DNA of 64,000 nucleotides from Paenibacillus azoreducens (GTDB taxonomy: Bacteria > Bacillota > Bacilli > Paenibacillales > Paenibacillaceae), in NCBI RefSeq assembly GCF_021654775.1, contig NZ_AP025343.1:5671501-5735500 (forward strand), written 5' to 3'. The notes under the pieces are model-generated. The model saw nothing but the letters and a program-made list of their open reading frames with translations, did not search any database and was not told the DNA's origin. Position 1 is the first letter of the stretch. Each line of letters begins with the position of its first letter. Below are positions 1-8,636 of the stretch, piece by piece. The position numbers were made by a program, and so were the translations under genes.

Positions 1-794
1 TTTATACTTCCGATCTGGCGATGGGGCCGCAGGACAAAAAAGAACAGGTTAAAAAGTTCATCAATCCAGACCTGTGCAAAATCACGGAAGATTTGATCTT
101 CGAAGATCCGTACAAGCTGTCGGACAATAACAACTACCCGGCTTATCTCGAAGATGAGGCTAGAGATCTGCGCGAGAACGCCGCTCTGCATCTTGAGGTC
201 GCGCTGCTGCGCGAAGCCTTTCTGACCCGCACGGAAGCGCTCCTGCACGGCGATCTTCATACAGGCAGCATTTTCGCCACGCCGGAGTCGACGAAAGTGA
301 TTGATCCCGAGTTCGCCTATTACGGGCCAATGGGTTTCGATATCGGCGCAATCATTGCCAATCTTCTGCTGAATTACGCCGCGCAGCCGGGCTGGACCAA
401 AGACGAAGCAGCGCGCCGGGATACCGAACAGCGACTGCTGCAAACGGTGTCGGACATCTGGCAGGAATTTGAAGCCCGCTTCCGTAAGCTGTGGAATGAA
501 GAAGCCCGGGATCCGATGTCCGGCGCTCCGGGTTATCAGGATGTGTATATCGCCAAAGTGCTGCGTGACACGGCCGGTTTTGCCGGGTGCAAAATCATCC
601 GCCGCATCGTGGGTCTGTCGCATGTCGCGGACATTGACACCATTGAAGATGAGCAAATCCGCGAAACGGCTCAGCGCAAGGCGCTGGCCATCGGCAAACT
701 GCTTGTCCTGAACCACCGCAGCATACAGACAGGGAACGATATTGTCCGGCTTGCAAAACAAGCGTCACAACCATTTGAAGGAGCTGTGTTATGA
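1..794 (+). CDS. mtnK: 5-methylthioribose kinase, C-terminal part (cut by window start)
   Basis: Phosphorylates 5-methylthioribose at C1 in the cytosolic methionine salvage pathway. About 264 C-terminal residues of a family of roughly 400 are present; the frame is open to the window edge, so the real start lies outside. The choline/aminoglycoside-kinase fold is recognised by HGDLHTGSI (catalytic Asp) and a downstream [15 protein letters not shown] segment (metal-binding acidic residues). Its stop overlaps the start of mtnA by 4 bases (ATGA), showing translational coupling in an mtnKA operon. A SAM riboswitch is common upstream of such operons, but that region is not in the window. Confidence 0.93.
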   Translation, partial: YTSDLAMGPQDKKEQVKKFINPDLCKITEDLIFEDPYKLSDNNNYPAYLEDEARDLRENAALHLEVALLREAFLTRTEALLHGDLHTGSIFATPESTKVIDPEFAYYGPMGFDIGAIIANLLLNYAAQPGWTKDEAARRDTEQRLLQTVSDIWQEFEARFRKLWNEEARDPMSGAPGYQDVYIAKVLRDTAGFAGCKIIRRIVGLSHVADIDTIEDEQIRETAQRKALAIGKLLVLNHRSIQTGNDIVRLAKQASQPFEGAVL

Positions 795-1873
795 GCGACA
801 TCTACGAATCTACCGAAAACGCAATTTATGAACCGCTTGTTTCAGTAAAATGGGTCAACGATGGGCTGCAGCTGCTGGACCAGCGTCTGCTGCCGGAATC
901 CATCGTCATGTTGACGCTGACCACGCCCGAGGAAGTTTGGGAAGCGATCCATGCGATGAAGGTCCGGGGTGCTCCGGCGATCGGCATTGCGGCCGCGTAT
1001 GGCGTCGTACTCGAATCCATGCGCTACGACGGCGTAGACAAGCTCGAATGGCTTGATCATGTAAACAAGGCTTGCGATTATCTCGCCACTTCCCGCCCGA
1101 CGGCCGTGAATTTATTTTGGGCGCTGGACCGCATGCGGAACAAAGCTTCGCAGCTTACGGCCCAGGGTAATGATCTCCCTAGCTTAAAGGAGACTCTGCT
1201 TGCCGAAGCCTCTGCGATCCAGGCGGAAGACGAAGAAGTCTGCCGCCGGATCGGTGAAAACGCGCTGCCGCTCTTTCATGACGGCATGGGCGTATTGACG
1301 CATTGCAATGCCGGCGGGCTGGCGACCGCCAAATACGGTACGGCTACCGCTCCGATGTATCTGGCTCACGAACAAGGCATGCGGCTGAAAGTATACGCCG
1401 ACGAGACGCGCCCGGTTCTGCAGGGCTCCCGCCTGACGGCATTCGAGCTGCAGCAGGCCGGAATCGACGTCACCTTGCTCTGCGACAACATGGCCGGCTT
1501 GGTGATGTCCAAAGGCTGGGTACAGGCGGTGATCGTCGGAACCGACCGCGTGGCGGCCAACGGCGATGTCGCCAACAAGATCGGCACGTACAGCCTTGCC
1601 GTTTTGGCCAAAGCGCACGGCATTCCGTTTTACGTGGCCTGTCCGCTGTCTACGATCGACCTGAACACCGCTTCCGGCGATTTGATCCCGATTGAGGAAC
1701 GACCGGGGCATGAAGTTACGGAAGGTTTCGGCAAAAGAACAGCGCCGCAAGGCATAAAGGTGTACAATCCCGCTTTTGACGTGACGCCGAATGAATATGT
1801 CACCGCCATCATCACGGAAAAGGGAATCGTCCGAGCCCCTTATGCGGAGAATCTGGCGTCGCTTTTCCGCTAA
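791..1873 (+). CDS. mtnA: Methylthioribose-1-phosphate isomerase
   Basis: Converts methylthioribose-1-phosphate to methylthioribulose-1-phosphate, the step after MtnK. At 360 residues it has full family length. Visible signatures are RGAPAIG near residue 59, the catalytic Cys at about 172 in LTHCNAGG, and the catalytic Asp at about 252 in [11 protein letters not shown]. The ATG sits in the 4-base overlap with mtnK, and GGAG inside the mtnK end serves as ribosome site. It is related to eIF2B alpha-type proteins, but the Cys/Asp pair supports the salvage enzyme. Later salvage genes (mtnW, X, B, D) are not seen in this window. Confidence 0.96.
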   Translation: MSDIYESTENAIYEPLVSVKWVNDGLQLLDQRLLPESIVMLTLTTPEEVWEAIHAMKVRGAPAIGIAAAYGVVLESMRYDGVDKLEWLDHVNKACDYLATSRPTAVNLFWALDRMRNKASQLTAQGNDLPSLKETLLAEASAIQAEDEEVCRRIGENALPLFHDGMGVLTHCNAGGLATAKYGTATAPMYLAHEQGMRLKVYADETRPVLQGSRLTAFELQQAGIDVTLLCDNMAGLVMSKGWVQAVIVGTDRVAANGDVANKIGTYSLAVLAKAHGIPFYVACPLSTIDLNTASGDLIPIEERPGHEVTEGFGKRTAPQGIKVYNPAFDVTPNEYVTAIITEKGIVRAPYAENLASLFR

Positions 1874-1903
1874 ATTGGAGGGGGCTGCTTTGCGGCCTTC
1901 CTC

Positions 1904-2096
1904 TAACGAAACAGGGACACGCTATTGCCGCAAATGAGGCGACAAAATAAATCTAACGAAACATCATATCGTTATTCAGGCGAAATGCATGGAAATCACC
2001 GTTAATTTTGCCCAATAGCGATCCATAGTTTCGTTAAAAAATTTAGGAGTTATATTTTGTGCAAATAGCGATTGTGAGTTTCGTTAGGAGATCTGG
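1904..2096. repeat. Family A palindromic intergenic repeat, copy 1
   Basis: Two direct modules (TAACGAAAC, about 10 bases, then CGTTATT or CGCTATT) at 1904 and 1954 are followed by two inverted modules (AATAGCG, about 10 bases, then GTTTCGTTA) ending at 2036 and 2096. The same two-plus-two layout recurs at 21455-21637. The rest of the 1874-2376 gap holds only short open frames without ribosome sites, which I do not regard as genes. Confidence 0.8.
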
Positions 2097-2376
2097 AGGT
2101 GCTACTGGAGGTACTGCTGAAGGCATCGTTGGCTCTAATTGCACACGATGTGGTACGACGTTAGAACATCACTGGGTCAAAGGACGATACCGTACATTTC
2201 GACCGTTGTCCCCGCCTCGCAAAGAACGGAACGCTTCAGCTCTCCCCATTGTGTAACGCAAATGCAAATGGAGTCGCACCTATCCAATCGAGCATTCGGC
2301 AGACGTTCGCCAGGAGCCTTGTAGCTTTTTCGACCTATTCGACCTATAGATGACGTCCATGCCGGGCGTACAATAA

Positions 2377-2404
2377 AAACCAGTCCCGGAAATGGGGCTG
2401 GTTT
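2377..2404 (-). terminator. Probable rho-independent terminator downstream of the yunC-like gene
   Basis: An 11-bp stem (AAACCAGTCCC with GGGGCTGGTTT, one G-T pair) and a 6-base loop. Read leftward it runs into TTTTTATT. A family C repeat lies between it and the gene end. Confidence 0.55.
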
Positions 2405-2424
2405 CGCTTGTTTAATCCCTTTTT

Positions 2425-2543
2425 GAAGATTATAGAATTCGTAAGTTTTAAGCGGGGCTTAAGTCATTCTATAACCGCAAGAAAAATTTCCGTTTAAATA
2501 ACGGTCTGTCTTCTCTGGAAGTACTTCGATAGTCATTTTTCTT
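2425..2543 (-). repeat. Family C intergenic repeat, copy 1
   Basis: Read on the minus strand it runs AAGAAAAATGACTATCGAAG, then GAAGACAGACCG, TTTTTCTTGCG, TTATAGAATGACTTAAGC and ATTCTATAATCTTC. The same order of blocks appears twice at 16973-17206. The internal GATTATAGAATT and AATTCTATAATC blocks are inverted repeats of each other. Confidence 0.7.
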
Positions 2544-2576
2544 CTCTTCATGTAAATGTATGACTTTTGAATTATC

Positions 2577-2879
2577 TCACAACATTTTGAGAAGCGCTTC
2601 ATGTCCGGGCATTCCCGGTAATATGCCAAGAGCAGCCGCTTCATCCGTCACGGATTCGAGCGGAGATTCCAGCAGCTCCTTTAATGTACGGACTCCTACC
2701 GCTCTGCCGGCAATGATTTTGCGGTCGCCCAGGCGGTCGTTCAACAGCCCGATATCAAGCGCCCCGCACATAATATACCCGCGCGCAGTGCTGATCGAGA
2801 GCAATGTCGTCTTGGGCAGCTTGACTTCCACGCCAACCAGCGGCTGGTCGCCAACCCAAATTGGCTCCATTGTCACCAA
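2577..2879 (-). CDS. yunC: DUF1805 family protein, YunC-like
   Basis: A 100-residue single-domain protein matching the DUF1805/YunC family in length and pattern: VKLPKT near residue 20, GYIMCGALD near residue 35, AGRAVGVRT near residue 57, then the terminal LESVT and HEALLKM blocks. The biochemical role is not established. GGGAGG stands 9 bases before a TTG start at 2879; a GTG at 2876 and an ATG at 2870 are in frame, so the exact start is uncertain by one to three codons. It is probably monocistronic and transcribed leftward. Confidence 0.85.
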   Translation of the reverse strand: MVTMEPIWVGDQPLVGVEVKLPKTTLLSISTARGYIMCGALDIGLLNDRLGDRKIIAGRAVGVRTLKELLESPLESVTDEAAALGILPGMPGHEALLKML

Positions 2880-3021
2880 GGGCTCACACCTCCCTTTTTG
2901 GATAAATGCTCAAATTATGTGTATTCGTGGAGGAGGCACAATGTGTATGCAATTAAAGATAAAATTACGATCATCTTAGGAAAAAAGATATGCATACCCC
3001 CTACATTAGGACTATTCAATG

Positions 3022-3051
3022 TTTACATGTTCATGATATGATTTATATAGT
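3022..3051 (+). promoter_or_regulatory. Candidate sigma-A promoter for the gene at 3092
   Basis: TTTACA at 3022-3027 and TATAGT at 3046-3051 are separated by 18 bases, about 40 bases before the start codon. Confidence 0.5.
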
Positions 3052-3091
3052 TGAAGACTTATTTTTTCACATGTTATAGGCTGGGGGAATT

Positions 3092-3607
3092 ATGAATAAA
3101 AATCAAAGTTACGAAGAGTCGGGATATTTATTTAATGTCGATATCCTGGTAAAAAGCCGCTCGAACGCACTCGCTCTGCAGGCTATGATTGAAATGTTGA
3201 ATGATAGTGAAAACATCGCGGATTTTCGGATCAAATCAGGAATGGAACTCGGTCAGTTGATCGAAGCAATGCTTCAAGACAAACGGAAATCTCTTATTAA
3301 GCCAGGTGCTTCGGCTGCCTCTTTGCCTAACGGACAAGCTAAACCGAAAGCCATAAGCCAGTCGGACAAAAGCCCCAGCTCCCCCGCTGAGATAAAGCAA
3401 AGCAGCTCGCAATTATACGAATGGATTACGGACTGCATACGCGACAACCGGCTAACCCGCCTAACGGCAAACCGCGGCGGCCAGCCGACCAGCATGCCAT
3501 GCCGCATATTGAATTTTGACGAAAACAATCAGCTCTTGAACGTATATCATGTTGACGAGAAACAGGTATATTCGTTTAAGCTGAGCGAAATCATCGAGGT
3601 TGTTTAA
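3092..3607 (+). CDS. Conserved-looking hypothetical protein
   Basis: I do not recognise a family. It has 171 residues, with a good site (GGGGGAATT) before the ATG, a promoter-like pair upstream and a strong terminator right after, so it looks like a real single-gene unit. Residues 1-65 look like one small folded domain, residues 66-105 are a low-complexity Ser/Pro/Lys linker, and residues 108-171 form a second domain with QPTSMPCRILNFDE and ending YSFKLSEIIEVV. No signal peptide or membrane segment is visible, so it is probably cytosolic. The C-terminal piece faintly resembles small beta-barrel domains, which is only an impression. Confidence 0.7.
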   Translation: MNKNQSYEESGYLFNVDILVKSRSNALALQAMIEMLNDSENIADFRIKSGMELGQLIEAMLQDKRKSLIKPGASAASLPNGQAKPKAISQSDKSPSSPAEIKQSSSQLYEWITDCIRDNRLTRLTANRGGQPTSMPCRILNFDENNQLLNVYHVDEKQVYSFKLSEIIEVV

Positions 3608-3614
3608 TACGGGC

Positions 3615-3656
3615 AAAGCCCTTGCCATCCGCGATAAACGGAGTGCAAGGGCTTTT
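3615..3656 (+). terminator. Rho-independent terminator
   Basis: AAAGCCCTTGC pairs with GCAAGGGCTTT, with a TCCG/CGGA extension inside the loop, followed by a T run. It ends the gene at 3092-3607. Confidence 0.85.
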
Positions 3657-3705
3657 TTGGCTTCAGTTATGACCGTTACATATGATGCTCGGGATGGAAA
3701 GCATA

Positions 3706-4083
3706 TTATTTTTTGCGGGTGATAGCCTCTGCCATAAGACAAATCCAGCCGGCAATAAAGGCCACTCCGCCAAACGGCGTAATAATACCCAAGGATTTGA
3801 TGCCCGTAATCGTAAGCAGGTACAAGCTGCCCGAAAAAAGAACAATGCCTGCAAGCAAAAGCCACCCCGCCCAGGCCAGCTTACGAGAATCGCCCCAAAG
3901 TCCGGCGGCAAGCGCAATCAAAAGAATTCCAAGCGCATGTACCATATGGTATTGAACACCTGTTTCATAGACTTTCATGGCAGTTTCGCCGACAGACTGC
4001 TTAATCATATGGGCTCCAAAAGCGCCGATCGCTACGGAGAGCATAGCCATCAGGGCCCCGATGATCATAAACTTGCGCTGCAT
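3706..4083 (-). CDS. DUF423 family membrane protein, YwdK-like
   Basis: A 125-residue integral membrane protein with four hydrophobic segments, the usual DUF423 length. Diagnostic features are an early GAFGAHMIK block, YHMVHALGI near the middle and a terminal ITPFGGVAFIAGW. The function of the family is unknown. I placed the start at the ATG at 4083 because AAGGGGTG lies 9 bases upstream; a longer reading would add 37 charged residues that do not resemble the family. It runs opposite to its neighbours. Confidence 0.88.
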   Translation of the reverse strand: MQRKFMIIGALMAMLSVAIGAFGAHMIKQSVGETAMKVYETGVQYHMVHALGILLIALAAGLWGDSRKLAWAGWLLLAGIVLFSGSLYLLTITGIKSLGIITPFGGVAFIAGWICLMAEAITRKK

Positions 4084-4317
4084 ATCAGATGTCACCCCTT
4101 TATATGATATCCGTTTCTTAACTTCATAATCTGTCATCCATATTACCCTATCTGGTATGCCTTTACCAGCGGTATCCGGTGCAAAGGCCTTCAATCCGGC
4201 TTGATTTTTGCCTTATAATATGGAAGAGTAATTAACATCCCCTGATTTTCGAAAGTAATAGATGCCAAGCTTTCTAAATTCAGGTTACATATCTCATTTC
4301 GGTAAGGAGAGAAGAAC

Positions 4318-4695
4318 ATGGAACCACACCAGTCTCCCCAGCATCTGCAGCAGCAGATGCGGCATACCGGACCCGGGATTGCTTCATTTATCATCAGTCT
4401 CGTGTCCATGCTGGCTTATATTATTAGCGTAGGTGCAATGGGAGCGATATTTGCAAATGGCTTTGCGAACGACCATTCCTGGACACAAAGCTCCACGACG
4501 GGAGTTACGGTAGTCACGCTCATTTTGATCGGCCTGTTTGCGGCCAATATTTTGGGAATCGTGCTGGGCATTGTGGGCATGGTCATCCGCAACCGCAAAA
4601 AGATTTTCGCGATCCTGGGATTATCCTTGAATACAATCATTATTTTAAGCTTTGGTCTGATGTTCGTCATACTCATGCTTAGAGCAGGAAGGTGA
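4318..4695 (+). CDS. Small multi-spanning membrane protein, unknown function
   Basis: Its 125 residues include a Gln/His-rich N-terminus (about 18 residues) and three hydrophobic segments near residues 20-45, 63-90 and 96-120, suggesting three membrane passes. The ATG is preceded by AAGGAGAG. The layout resembles the DUF4190-like membrane proteins of Bacilli, but I cannot assign the family firmly. It lies 5 bases before a degV gene on the same strand and probably shares its transcript. Confidence 0.65.
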   Translation: MEPHQSPQHLQQQMRHTGPGIASFIISLVSMLAYIISVGAMGAIFANGFANDHSWTQSSTTGVTVVTLILIGLFAANILGIVLGIVGMVIRNRKKIFAILGLSLNTIIILSFGLMFVILMLRAGR

Positions 4696-4700
4696 ATAAG

Positions 4701-5552
4701 ATGTCTAACATAAAAATTTTTGCCGACAGCACCTGCGACTTGCCTCGGGAATGGGTGCAGAAATATGATATCGGCATTATTCCGCTATACGTCACCTTTG
4801 GGGACGAAACATACAAGGATGGAGTGGACATTACAACGCCCGAACTGTATGCGAAGGTGGACAAGATCGGCAGCCTGCCAAAGACGGCCGCTCCGTCGCC
4901 GGCGGATTTCATACAGGCGTTTGCCCCGCATATTGAAGCAGGCCGGGACATCGTCTATATCAGTCTTTCGTCCGAGCTGTCTTCCACCTATCAAAATGCA
5001 GTGATTGCTGCGGGCGAATTTCCGGAGGGCAGAGTTACGGTCATCGATTCTTTGAACTTATCAACCGGCATCGGGCTTCAGGTCATGAAGGCGGTAAGGG
5101 CCGCCGAAGAAGGAAAAACGCCGCAAGAAATCGCGAAACGGATTGAAAGCATCAAGCCTCTTGTCGAAACGGAATTCGTGATCGACTCCCTGGACTATTT
5201 GTACAAAGGCGGCCGCTGCTCCGGCATGCAAAATCTCGTCAGCAGCCTGCTTAAAATCCGCCCGGTCATTAAAGTCATCGACGGAAAAATGACGCCGGCC
5301 TATAAGGTTCGGGGCAAACGGGAAAAAGCTCTTGAGCAAATGCTGAACAACGCTCTGGACAAACGCGGCCAGATGGACAATGACCTCATTTTCGTCACCC
5401 ATTCCCTGGCCGAAGAGGACGCCAACGAGCTTAAAAAGATTCTTGAAGAGAAAACAGGCGCCCGCGAGATCGCCATCTCCGATGCTGGCTGCGTCATTTC
5501 CTCCCACTGCGGAGCGAAAACGATCGGCATCTTGTATGTTAAAAAAGCATAA
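4701..5552 (+). CDS. DegV family fatty-acid-binding protein, copy 1
   Basis: DegV proteins bind a fatty acid; in Gram-positive bacteria the FakB members present fatty acids to the kinase FakA for phosphorylation. The family marks are FADSTCDLP at the N-terminus, DGVDITTPELY, a central LSSELSSTYQNA block, YLYKGGRCSG and ISSHCGAKTIGI near the end. At 283 residues it has full length. GGAAGG is 8 bases before the ATG at 4701; a GTG at 4692 overlaps the previous gene and is less likely. No fakA is in the window. The neighbour at 5631 is a close paralogue in tandem. Confidence 0.92.
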   Translation: MSNIKIFADSTCDLPREWVQKYDIGIIPLYVTFGDETYKDGVDITTPELYAKVDKIGSLPKTAAPSPADFIQAFAPHIEAGRDIVYISLSSELSSTYQNAVIAAGEFPEGRVTVIDSLNLSTGIGLQVMKAVRAAEEGKTPQEIAKRIESIKPLVETEFVIDSLDYLYKGGRCSGMQNLVSSLLKIRPVIKVIDGKMTPAYKVRGKREKALEQMLNNALDKRGQMDNDLIFVTHSLAEEDANELKKILEEKTGAREIAISDAGCVISSHCGAKTIGILYVKKA

Positions 5553-5630
5553 TTCGAATCCTTTCTTGATTATTGATGCAACCAACATATTTCAAGGGAG
5601 GATTTTGCAAAAATCCTGAAGGAGATGTTC

Positions 5631-6494
5631 ATGGCTAAACTTAAAATTTTTGCGGACAGCACAAGCGATCTGCCTAAGGAATGGATCGACCGGCACGACA
5701 TCGGGATCATTCCCCTGTATGTCGTTTTTGGAAACGAACAGCTCAGGGACGGGGTCGATATTACGCCAGCCGAGTTATATAAAAGAGTATCCCGCAGCGG
5801 AAGTCTGCCGAAAACGGCCGCCCCTTCCCCTGCGGATTTTATGGCCGCATTCGAACCTTATGTGGAGCAGGGAGATTCTATTCTATACATCAGCCTTTCT
5901 TCCGGACTTTCGGCTACCTATCAAAATGCATTGATTGCCGCTGCCGAATATCCGGAAGCTTCCATTCGCGTCGTTGATTCCCTGAACCTCTCCAGCGCGA
6001 TCGGCCTGCTCGTGATGAAAGCCGTATATGCGGCAAACGAGGGCAAAAGCTTGGACGAAATCGTCCGCATGCTCGAGAGCGCCCGTCCGGCAGTCGAAAG
6101 CGAATTCGTCATCGACACGCTTGAATACCTCTACAAAGGAGGACGCTGTTCCGGCGTGCAAAATTTATTGGGCAGCCTCCTAAACATCCGCCCTGTCATC
6201 AAGGTGATTGACGGCAAGATGACGCCGGCTTATAAAGTGCGGGGCAAAAAAGAAAAAGCAATGAATCAGATGCTGCAAAACGCGCTGGATAAACAAGAAC
6301 GGATGGACAATGACCTGATCTTTGTCGTCCATACTTACGCCGAAGACGAGGCCCAATATTTGCAGCAGGTGTTAAAAGAAAAAACGAACGCCCGCGAAGT
6401 CGCCATTTCAACTGCCGGCTGCGTTATTTCAAGCCACTGCGGCCCGAAAACCATCGGGATTATGTACTGCAAGCATTCAGGGTTCATTTCCTAA
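5631..6494 (+). CDS. DegV family fatty-acid-binding protein, copy 2
   Basis: A tandem paralogue of the preceding gene. By eye well over half of the positions agree, including FADSTSDLP, DGVDITPAELY, YLYKGGRCSG, RPVIKVIDGKMTPAYKVRGK and ISSHCGPKTIGI. It has 287 residues. AAGGAG lies 6 bases before the ATG at 5631; an in-frame ATG at 5625 is too close to that site. Two paralogues side by side fit FakB proteins of different lipid preference, as known in Staphylococcus, though specificity here is only inferred. Confidence 0.92.
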   Translation: MAKLKIFADSTSDLPKEWIDRHDIGIIPLYVVFGNEQLRDGVDITPAELYKRVSRSGSLPKTAAPSPADFMAAFEPYVEQGDSILYISLSSGLSATYQNALIAAAEYPEASIRVVDSLNLSSAIGLLVMKAVYAANEGKSLDEIVRMLESARPAVESEFVIDTLEYLYKGGRCSGVQNLLGSLLNIRPVIKVIDGKMTPAYKVRGKKEKAMNQMLQNALDKQERMDNDLIFVVHTYAEDEAQYLQQVLKEKTNAREVAISTAGCVISSHCGPKTIGIMYCKHSGFIS

Positions 6495-6615
6495 TAGTCC
6501 TTTGCTATTTCATGGTGATCCTTCGCGATTCCTTTCTGATCCTTTGCTATTTCATTGTGGTCCTTCGCCTTTTATGTGGTGATCCTTCGCTATTTCATTG
6601 TGACCGTTCGCGATT
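6495..6615. repeat. Short degenerate tandem repeats left of the IS element
   Basis: The stretch repeats blocks such as TCCTTTGCTATTTCAT, GTGATCCTTCGC and GATTCCTTT four or more times. It starts at the degV stop and could lie in its 3' untranslated region. No gene is seen between 6495 and 6788. Confidence 0.65.
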
Positions 6616-6659
6616 CCTTTGTGACTCTTTTTCCCATTACGGATGAGCCGCAAAAAACA

Positions 6660-6740
6660 AAGGTTGCAAAAGTACAGCTATTTTTTAGCGTTCCAGGCAA
6701 TTATGCTAAGAAGCTTGCAAAAGTGCATCTTTTTTCCACC
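6660..6740. repeat. GCAAAAGT repeat pair (family E) left of the IS element
   Basis: TTGCAAAAGTACAGCTATTTTTT and TTGCAAAAGTGCATCTTTTTTC-like blocks about 50 bases apart. Inverted relatives containing ACTTTCGCA occur right of the IS at about 8240 and 8510. Confidence 0.5.
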
Positions 6741-6868
6741 TTTTGAGCATAAACAGACGACTCATGATTAAATTAATGCACTTTCTCCTAGGCCCCCTAA
6801 TTAAACTGGAGTCCTCCTACACAATAATTTAAACTAAGAATTAAGAGAAACTGGGAGGATGATCCGGA

Positions 6869-7189
6869 ATGGGGAAAAGGCTGAAAGAAGAAGAACGAAT
6901 CAAAATTGTGAAGGAAGCTTTGGCAGGTGTTAAGGTTGGGGTGTTAGCCCGTATGTATGATATCCATCCAGAAACCATTCGTGGGTGGATTAGGGATTAC
7001 CGCGACTCGATCGCACCCGAAGAAATTCCAATGGCAGACGAGCATTTGCAAGAACTTCAGAGGCTGCAAGAAGTCGAACAACGATATGAAAAGGCTGTTA
7101 AAGCTTTGGGAGAGAAAGAACTCGAAAACGAGATTCTGCGTGAATTGCTAAAAAAGAAAAACCCCTCTTATCTGAAAAATTCGAAATAG
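6869..7189 (+). CDS. IS3-family transposase OrfA (helix-turn-helix subunit)
   Basis: A 106-residue DNA-binding subunit: a helix-turn-helix within residues 1-45 (KEALAGVKVGVLARMYDIHPETIRGW) and a C-terminal coiled coil ending in KALGEKELENEILRELLKKK. It binds the IS ends and, fused to OrfB by frameshifting, makes the active transposase. GGGAGG precedes the ATG. The heptamer A AAA AAG at 7150-7156, in the correct reading phase, is a canonical minus-one slippery site near its end. Confidence 0.93.
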   Translation: MGKRLKEEERIKIVKEALAGVKVGVLARMYDIHPETIRGWIRDYRDSIAPEEIPMADEHLQELQRLQEVEQRYEKAVKALGEKELENEILRELLKKKNPSYLKNSK

Positions 7190-8121
7190 CAGAGCTATTC
7201 ATTAAGCGGGGAGAAAGAGTAGCATTAGTTCTGCGCATTCTTGGATTATCCGAATCAACATACTACGACCGTAAAAAGCGAGCTGCCATGCCAGAAATGG
7301 ATCGTTCTATGAGTAAGCGAAAGGGCCGTCCTGTACCTGGATACTCATTGACGGCTCGTGGTGAGAAAGTCAGCGACGAGCAGATCAAGATTTGGCTGCT
7401 TGACCTTTTGGAAGGTGAAGAGTTTGTCTATGGCTACAAGTTTCTTGCGAAGTGTATTCGTGAGCAATATCACGTACGTCTCAATAAAAAGAAAGCATAT
7501 CGTTTGTGTAGAGAGCTGGGAATTCTGAAAAAGCGACACAATCCTGTTCAAAGACACCCGCGCAGACTACCGAGAAATCGTATCGTTACTGGATCAAACC
7601 AGCTGTGGCAAATGGATATTAAGTATGGTTACGTGCTTGGAAAGGATCGTTTCTTTTTCGTGCTCAGCATTATCGATGTCTTTGATCGGGTTGTGGTGGG
7701 ACAATACAGGGGAACTTCATGTGAGGCCAAGCATGTCGTTCAAACATTTTATCGTGCGTTAGAGAGCCGGATTGCACCAGGGGAGAAAATGCCTGTGATC
7801 CGAACGGATAATGGCCCTCAATTTGTAAGTCAGCTATTTGGAGATACGTGTGAGAGTCTGGACATCATTCATGAACGAATCCCGCCACGTACCCCCGATA
7901 TGAATGCGTACATCGAGTCTTTTCATAGTATACTTGAACGCCACCTGTTTAGCCTAAGAGATTTCATGAGCTTTGAGGAGGCCTATGAGGCATTGGACCA
8001 GTATATGGATTTCTATAACAACCGTAAGATGCATGGTAGTTTGAAGGATATGCCTCCTGCAAAGTTTTCAAAATGGGTCAAGACACTGGAAGACTCCTCA
8101 GAATTCCATAAAGCGATGTAA
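7156..8121 (+). CDS. IS3-family transposase OrfB (DDE integrase), made by -1 frameshift
   Basis: The catalytic half of the transposase, expressed as an OrfAB fusion after slippage at 7150-7156. The shifted frame reads EKPLLSEKFEIAELFIKRGE and continues without a stop through a possible internal ATG at 7288. The integrase core shows WQMDIKYGYV (first Asp), RTDNGPQF (second Asp) and a Glu in NAYIESFHSILE, followed by YNNRKMHGSL near the end, so the DDE triad is present. The frame is open to its natural stop, so the copy may still be active. Confidence 0.93.
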   Translation, partial: EKPLLSEKFEIAELFIKRGERVALVLRILGLSESTYYDRKKRAAMPEMDRSMSKRKGRPVPGYSLTARGEKVSDEQIKIWLLDLLEGEEFVYGYKFLAKCIREQYHVRLNKKKAYRLCRELGILKKRHNPVQRHPRRLPRNRIVTGSNQLWQMDIKYGYVLGKDRFFFVLSIIDVFDRVVVGQYRGTSCEAKHVVQTFYRALESRIAPGEKMPVIRTDNGPQFVSQLFGDTCESLDIIHERIPPRTPDMNAYIESFHSILERHLFSLRDFMSFEEAYEALDQYMDFYNNRKMHGSLKDMPPAKFSKWVKTLEDSSEFHKAM

Positions 8122-8193
8122 TACCTTGAAAAAATGAGATATTCTATGACAGAGCAATCACTGTAGGGCAAGACTCCGGATTTAGGGTGCCTA

Positions 8194-8574
8194 GCCGCTT
8201 TCGCAACAATTTCGCGTTCCACGCCATCAAAAGCCCGAAAAGGATGTACTTTCGCAACTTTTCTGTATTTCACATGACTCAGTCTGTCTGAAAAGGTTGT
8301 ACCCTTATCAATTTCATAATGGATTTATATCGAGTGTCTGAACTTAGATATCGAATCATCTAATCTTATTTCTAACAACAATTGGTATTATGAAATTAAC
8401 TTAAAGCCATCCGTTTCCGCGACTTTTATCCAAATGCGCACATAGGCCTTTGAAAACATGCACGTGTGCAGCTTTTGCATCAAACAACCATGTTGCCTTG
8501 AAAATACCTGCACTTTCGCATCTTCTATACTCATGATGAAATCCTAACATTATTGTGCCACAGCTTCGAAAGCA
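8194..8574. other. Non-coding stretch right of the IS with family E motifs
   Basis: No supported gene. It holds scattered short blocks related to the left flank of the IS (CTTTCGCAAC at about 8198 and 8250, TGCACTTTCGCA at about 8510, GTGCAGCTTTTGCA at about 8470). Short open frames here lack ribosome sites. Confidence 0.5.
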
Positions 8575-8622
8575 GCAAAAAGCCGCCCTAAAGTTCAATT
8601 GAACCTTGGAGCGGCTTTTTGC
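8575..8622 (-). terminator. Strong rho-independent terminator, probably bidirectional
   Basis: GCAAAAAGCCGC pairs with GCGGCTTTTTGC, with a further palindrome around TTCAATTGAA inside. It ends the leftward glycosidase-like gene. Confidence 0.85.
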
Positions 8623-8636
8623 CGTTTCAATGGGGC

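Larger units (their letters stand above)
6789..8193 (+). mobile_element. IS3-family insertion sequence
   Basis: An element of about 1.4 kb with two overlapping transposase frames. The left end begins TAGGCCCCCTAATTAAACTG and the right end, read inward on the minus strand, begins TAGGCACCCTAAATCC; both continue into GGAGTC and then CCTACA. These imperfect terminal repeats define the limits. I find no convincing 3-4 base target duplication (TCC on the left, GCC on the right), so the insertion may be old or its flanks rearranged. The transposase frames are intact. Confidence 0.85.

Noticed and set aside
2059..2324. Two overlapping short rightward frames
   Set aside because: They begin inside the family A repeat and have no recognisable protein pattern or start signal.
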